8,319 nucleotides of DNA from NCBI GenBank assembly GCA_050259035.1, contig JBLMZW010000177.1:1-8319 (forward strand). Direction: 5' to 3'. The position numbers and the translations under genes are program-made. Positions 5,452 through 8,319 of the stretch are shown here, one piece after another. A model generated the notes under the pieces. That model did not search any database and was not told the origin of the DNA. It saw nothing but the letters and a program-made list of their open reading frames with translations. This DNA comes from JBLMZW01 sp050259035 (GTDB lineage: Bacteria; Bacillota; Syntrophomonadia; Syntrophomonadales; DTU052). Within the stretch, counting starts at the first letter, position 1. The number at the start of each line of letters is the position of its first letter.

Positions 5452-6612
5452 ATGAAAAGTGTATATATGGATCACAGTGCTACCACTCCGGTGGATCCGG
5501 AGGTTTTTCATGCCATGATACCCTACTATACCGATGTATTTGGTAACGCATCTAGTATTCACTCACAGGGGCAAAAAGCTGCTAAAGCGATAGAGAAGGC
5601 CCGAGAGCAGGTTGCTTCCTTAATTGGCGCCTCGCCGGAGGAGATCATTTTTACCGCCGGGGGAACGGAGGCTGACAATCAGGCTCTTATCTCCTTTATG
5701 ACCCATGAACGCCAGAAGAAAGGTAAGCACCTTATAACTTCGGCTATTGAACATCATGCAGTTCTGCATACCTGTCAACATCTGGCCAAACACGGATTTG
5801 AACTGACGGTTTTGCCGGTCAACTCGTACGGCGAAGTAGAACCGGACACCCTCCGGGAGGCCATCAGACCCGATACAGCCCTGGTCTCCATTATGCACGC
5901 CAACAACGAGATAGGTACCATCGAAGACATAACCACCCTGGTCGCCATTGCTCACGAAGCGGGCGCTGCCTTTCATACTGATGCTGTACAGTCGGTAGGA
6001 AAAATTCCGGTTGACGTCAAGGACATAGGGGTGGACCTTCTGTCCGCTTCCGGTCATAAGCTATACGGACCTAAGGGAATCGGATTTTTGTATGCGAAGA
6101 AAGGCGTTCGCATCAGCAGTTACCTGCACGGCGGGGCTCAGGAACGAAACTTAAGGGCCGGGACATTAAACGTACCAGGTATGGTGGGATTCGGTAAGGC
6201 CGCTGAATTGGCTGAAGCCAGAATGACGGATAACATTGCCCATTTGAAGGTCCTGGAACGGTGTTTAATCTCAGGGATTTTAGAGTCTATTCCCAACTCC
6301 AGGTTAACCGGGCACCCGGTAAACCGGTTGCCGGGCAGTGTCAGCCTGGTCTTTGATTACGTGGAGGGTGAGTCAATTCTTTTAATGCTCGACAGCTACG
6401 GAATAATGGCTTCCAGCGGCTCCGCCTGTACCTCCGGTTCCCTCGATCCCTCACATGTGCTTCTAGCCATTGGGCTGCCGCATGAAACCGCCCATGGTTC
6501 ATTGAGGCTGACAATGGGGAAAGATAATACCAGGGAAGATGTTGATTACGTGCTGGAAAAACTTCCGCCGATTATTAAGAATTTGCGTGTTATGTCCCCC
6601 CTGGGGCAGTAA
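5452..6612 (+). CDS. iscS: Cysteine desulfurase, IscS/NifS class
   Basis: The 386-residue, PLP-dependent enzyme converts L-cysteine to alanine and carries the sulfur as a persulfide. Visible motifs: MDHSATTPVDPEV (6-18), GNASSIHSQG (31-40), TAGGTEADNQAL (68-79), EHHAV (100-104), HANNEIGT (149-156), HTDAVQ (175-180), the PLP lysine K203 in SGHKLYGPKG, and the persulfide cysteine C326 in SSGSACTSGSLDPSHVL. The long loop around C326 places it in group I, with IscS and NifS, not the SufS type. Length is normal. The ATG is preceded by AGGAGG at 8 nt, and iscU follows after 15 bp. Its neighbours suggest three sulfur acceptors: IscU, MnmA and FdhD. NifS and IscS cannot be separated by motif alone; the lack of nif genes in view favours a housekeeping role. 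Confidence 0.96.
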   Translation: MKSVYMDHSATTPVDPEVFHAMIPYYTDVFGNASSIHSQGQKAAKAIEKAREQVASLIGASPEEIIFTAGGTEADNQALISFMTHERQKKGKHLITSAIEHHAVLHTCQHLAKHGFELTVLPVNSYGEVEPDTLREAIRPDTALVSIMHANNEIGTIEDITTLVAIAHEAGAAFHTDAVQSVGKIPVDVKDIGVDLLSASGHKLYGPKGIGFLYAKKGVRISSYLHGGAQERNLRAGTLNVPGMVGFGKAAELAEARMTDNIAHLKVLERCLISGILESIPNSRLTGHPVNRLPGSVSLVFDYVEGESILLMLDSYGIMASSGSACTSGSLDPSHVLLAIGLPHETAHGSLRLTMGKDNTREDVDYVLEKLPPIIKNLRVMSPLGQ

Positions 6613-6627
6613 AGGAGGTTCAGGTCA

Positions 6628-7065
6628 ATGATGTATTCTGAGAAAGTAATGGAGCATTTCAGGAATCCCCGCAATGTAGGCAAAATAGATCTGCCCAGTG
6701 GTATTGGTGAGGTAGGGAACCCAACCTGCGGCGATATCATGCATATTGAGATTGAGGTAAAAGATGACCGGATCGAGGATATCAAGTTTCAGACCTTTGG
6801 GTGTGCTGCGGCCATCGCCACCAGCAGCATGGTTACTGAAATGGTGAAGGGAAAGACCCTCGATGAGGCGGAGAGAATCACGAATAGGGCTGTGGCTGAA
6901 GCCCTGGATGGGTTGCCGCCGATTAAGATGCATTGCTCCAACCTGGCTGCTGATGCCCTACACGAGGCTATAAAGAGCTACCGCGAGGGACACGGGTCAT
7001 CAAAAAGGGTTATTGAAAGCTGCTGTAAAAATGAAGCCGACTCCTGCTGCACCCGGGCCGAGTAG
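6628..7065 (+). CDS. iscU: IscU/NifU-like Fe-S cluster scaffold with Cys-rich tail
   Basis: The 145-residue scaffold on which IscS sulfur and iron are assembled into [2Fe-2S] clusters. The cluster residues are all present: C34 and D36 (GNPTCGDIMHI), C59 (TFGCAAAIATSSM), H102 and C103 (MHCSNLAADAL). LPPIK at 96-100 matches the LPPVK motif that HscA binds in other bacteria, although no hscA or hscB is in view. AAAGGAGG (6611-6618) overlaps the iscS stop and drives the ATG at 6628; a second ATG follows directly. The protein carries a tail after about residue 120, with two CC pairs (132-133 and 140-141) in ESCCKNEADSCCTRAE, which standard IscU lacks. The tail overlaps the likely start of mnmA in another frame. 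The call is firm; the role of the tail is unknown. Confidence 0.95.
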   Translation: MMYSEKVMEHFRNPRNVGKIDLPSGIGEVGNPTCGDIMHIEIEVKDDRIEDIKFQTFGCAAAIATSSMVTEMVKGKTLDEAERITNRAVAEALDGLPPIKMHCSNLAADALHEAIKSYREGHGSSKRVIESCCKNEADSCCTRAE

Positions 7066-8152
7066 TTTGCCAGACAGGGCGGAACCGGGGCCCAAGAAAG
7101 TAATAGTAGCTATGAGCGGCGGGGTGGACAGCTCGGTAGCGGCTTTACTTCTAAAACAGCAGGGCTATCAGGTAACCGGCATTACTATGCAAATCTGGCC
7201 GAGTTCCGAACAGCGAACCGGGGCTTGCTGCGGCTGGGAGGCAGTGAACGATGCCCGCAAGGTTGCATGGGAACTGGACATCCCTCATTACGTGTTTAAC
7301 TTTCGCGATGAGTTTAAAGAGAAAGTAATTGATTATTTCTGTGATGGTTACCGGCAGGGCCGCACCCCTAATCCCTGCATAGCCTGCAATCGCTACCTTA
7401 AATTCGAATCCCTATTAAACAAAGCTCTGGCTATGAAAGCGGATTATATCGCCACCGGTCATTATGCTCGGGTTATACGGGATGAGGCTTCTGGCAAGTA
7501 CGGCCTTTTTACCGGGCTCGATAAAAGCAAGGATCAAAGCTACGCCCTCTATACCCTTACCCAATTTCAACTCGAACACATACTTTTTCCTCTGGGCACC
7601 TACATCAAGCAGGATGTGCGCAGATTGGCCGAGGCTGCCCACCTGCCCGTATCCAGGAAACCGGAAAGCCAGGACTTATGCTTTGTATCGGCTGGGGGCT
7701 ATGGCGAATTTGTGGAATATTACACCGGATTAGAGCCGAAAACCGGTCACTTCCGCTCCACTAATGGGGAGTCTATAGGCACTCACAGGGGAATTCATCA
7801 TTACACTATCGGACAAAGGAGGGGCCTGGGGCTGGCTCTGGGACGCCCGGCCTATGTTACCGGAATTGACCCGGAAACCGATACTATTTGGATAGGCGAG
7901 AACCGGGACCTTTTCAGCAGCGAATTAATGGCAAATAATATGCACTACATATCGGGCATCATCTCCGAAGAACCCTTCCAGGCCTCTGCGAAGATAAGAT
8001 ATTCGGCGGCCCGCGTTCCGGCCCTGGTAACTCCCTCAGACGGGGATAAGATTAAGGTAGAATTCGAAAAGCCAGTCAGAGCAATAACCCCGGGCCAGGC
8101 CGTTGTCCTGTATAACGGCAACCAGGTGCTGGGCGGCGGCACCATCTCCTGA
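7031..8152 (+). CDS. mnmA: MnmA, tRNA-uridine 2-sulfurtransferase
   Basis: About 373 residues from ATG 7031. The protein activates U34 of Lys, Glu and Gln tRNAs with ATP and inserts sulfur to form 2-thiouridine. The PP-loop AMSGGVDSSVAALLL lies at residues 27-41, with the catalytic pair C119 (NPCIACNRYLKF) and C217 (ESQDLCFVSAGG), ATGHYARV, DQSYALY, and the late TIGQRRGLGLALGRPAYV block of the central domain. Length is slightly above the usual 360 because of a Pro/Ala-rich leader (MKPTPAAPGPSSLPDRAEPG). Start choice is uncertain: TTG 7013, ATG 7031 (35-bp overlap with iscU) and TTG 7067 just after the iscU stop are possible, none with a strong ribosome binding site. Translational coupling to iscU is likely. 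IscS from the same operon is the natural sulfur donor. The TGA stop lies inside a hairpin. Confidence 0.95.
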   Translation: MKPTPAAPGPSSLPDRAEPGPKKVIVAMSGGVDSSVAALLLKQQGYQVTGITMQIWPSSEQRTGACCGWEAVNDARKVAWELDIPHYVFNFRDEFKEKVIDYFCDGYRQGRTPNPCIACNRYLKFESLLNKALAMKADYIATGHYARVIRDEASGKYGLFTGLDKSKDQSYALYTLTQFQLEHILFPLGTYIKQDVRRLAEAAHLPVSRKPESQDLCFVSAGGYGEFVEYYTGLEPKTGHFRSTNGESIGTHRGIHHYTIGQRRGLGLALGRPAYVTGIDPETDTIWIGENRDLFSSELMANNMHYISGIISEEPFQASAKIRYSAARVPALVTPSDGDKIKVEFEKPVRAITPGQAVVLYNGNQVLGGGTIS

Positions 8153-8177
8153 CAAGGGGACGGTTCTTTTGTCAGGA
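8147..8177. repeat. REP-like hairpin with GGGGACGGTTCTTTTGTC core, overlapping the mnmA stop
   Basis: TCCTGACAA (8147-8155) pairs perfectly with TTGTCAGGA (8169-8177) around the loop GGGGACGGTTCTT. The mnmA stop TGA (8150-8152) is inside the left arm. From memory, GGGGACGGTTCTTTTGTC-type hairpins recur between genes in many Clostridia, often near REP-type transposases; this needs a search. The stem could also slow or end transcription, but no T-run follows it. Confidence 0.7.
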
Positions 8178-8178
8178 A

Positions 8179-8203
8179 ATTCAAGCTAGAGCAATAGCCG
8201 TTC
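8179..8203. repeat. 25-bp direct repeat, left copy
   Basis: It matches 8242-8266 at 20 of 25 positions, including an identical GCAATAGCCG (8191-8200). All five differences are transitions. The copies are 63 bp apart. The right copy leads into the truncated structured element, so the left one may be the remnant of an earlier insertion of the same family. The 38 bp between the copies (8204-8241) show nothing recognisable. Confidence 0.55.
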
Positions 8204-8241
8204 TTATGTTGGTTTTGATATTGTTAGGATTGACTGGTCAG

Positions 8242-8266
8242 ATTCAGGCCGGGGCAATAGCCGCTC
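8242..8266. repeat. 25-bp direct repeat, right copy
   Basis: Partner of 8179-8203. It spans the boundary of the second structured element: GGCCGGGG (8247-8254) aligns with the closing stem GGACGGGG of the first element. Confidence 0.55.
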
Positions 8267-8319
8267 GTTCCTGGTCTCCTCGCCAACAACACCAGCGGCT
8301 TGTTTCGCCGGCGGCGGGC
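8247..8319 (-). ncRNA. Second copy of the HEARO-like structured element, cut by the window end
   Basis: Positions 8265-8319 match 3581-3635 at 50 of 55 bases with no gap, in the same orientation, and weaker similarity extends left to 8247 (GGCCGGGG against GGACGGGG). All five differences are transitions. Two fall in predicted stem positions (8286 and 8319); if their unseen partners are unchanged, both would give G.U wobble pairs only when read from the minus strand. On that strand this is the 3' part of the element and includes the GACAAGCC-type block as AAACAAGCC. The rest lies beyond the window. No IscB-like gene lies between it and mnmA. Confidence 0.45.

Noticed and set aside
8147..8177. 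Classical rho-independent terminator after mnmA
   Set aside because: The stem is perfect but AT/GC mixed, has a 13-nt loop and no following T-run, so it fits a REP-type repeat better.

Overview
The window looks like chromosomal DNA of an anaerobic, mid-GC Firmicute of the class Clostridia (Peptococcaceae or Thermoanaerobacterales type). This rests on the gene content (FdhD, an IscR-like Rrf2 regulator, IscS, IscU, MnmA without hscBA or fdx), the strong AGGAGG-type ribosome binding sites, and a GGGGACGGTTCTTTTGTC hairpin of a kind I associate with that group. The genus cannot be fixed from the sequence alone. All five protein genes are on the plus strand.

Region 1 (1-3384) is the 3' part of a large gene for an extracellular repeat protein. 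It has twelve uninterrupted 147-bp FG-GAP/VCBS units, then two Calx-beta domains, one fibronectin type III domain and two CARDB domains. The reading frame enters from the left edge, so the true start and any signal peptide lie outside. DNA identity between units three apart shows recent expansion or gene conversion.

Region 2 (3385-4050) has no credible protein gene and is packed with repeats in an A-R-X-R-A layout. A is a pair of purine/pyrimidine-asymmetric imperfect hairpins. R is a pair of REP-like palindromes. X is a roughly 220-nt element (3561-3780) that folds into a nested multi-stem structure and has a second, truncated copy at the right edge (8247-8319). On the minus strand X carries two sequence blocks, in the same order and at similar spacing, that resemble the HEARO/IscB omega-RNA family as I remember it. 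No IscB gene is near either copy, so these would be orphan elements. This is the most interesting part of the window.

Region 3 (4057-8152) is a sulfur-trafficking operon: a strong sigma-A-type promoter, fdhD, an iscR-like regulator, iscS, iscU and mnmA. IscS takes sulfur from cysteine. The gene neighbours suggest three outlets: Fe-S clusters built on IscU, the 2-thiouridine made by MnmA in tRNA, and the sulfuration of molybdenum cofactor by FdhD for formate dehydrogenase. The Rrf2 protein keeps three cysteines, so it probably reads Fe-S status and may control its own operon.

Region 4 (8153-8319) holds a REP-like hairpin that overlaps the mnmA stop codon, a diverged 25-bp direct repeat, and the second copy of element X cut by the window edge.
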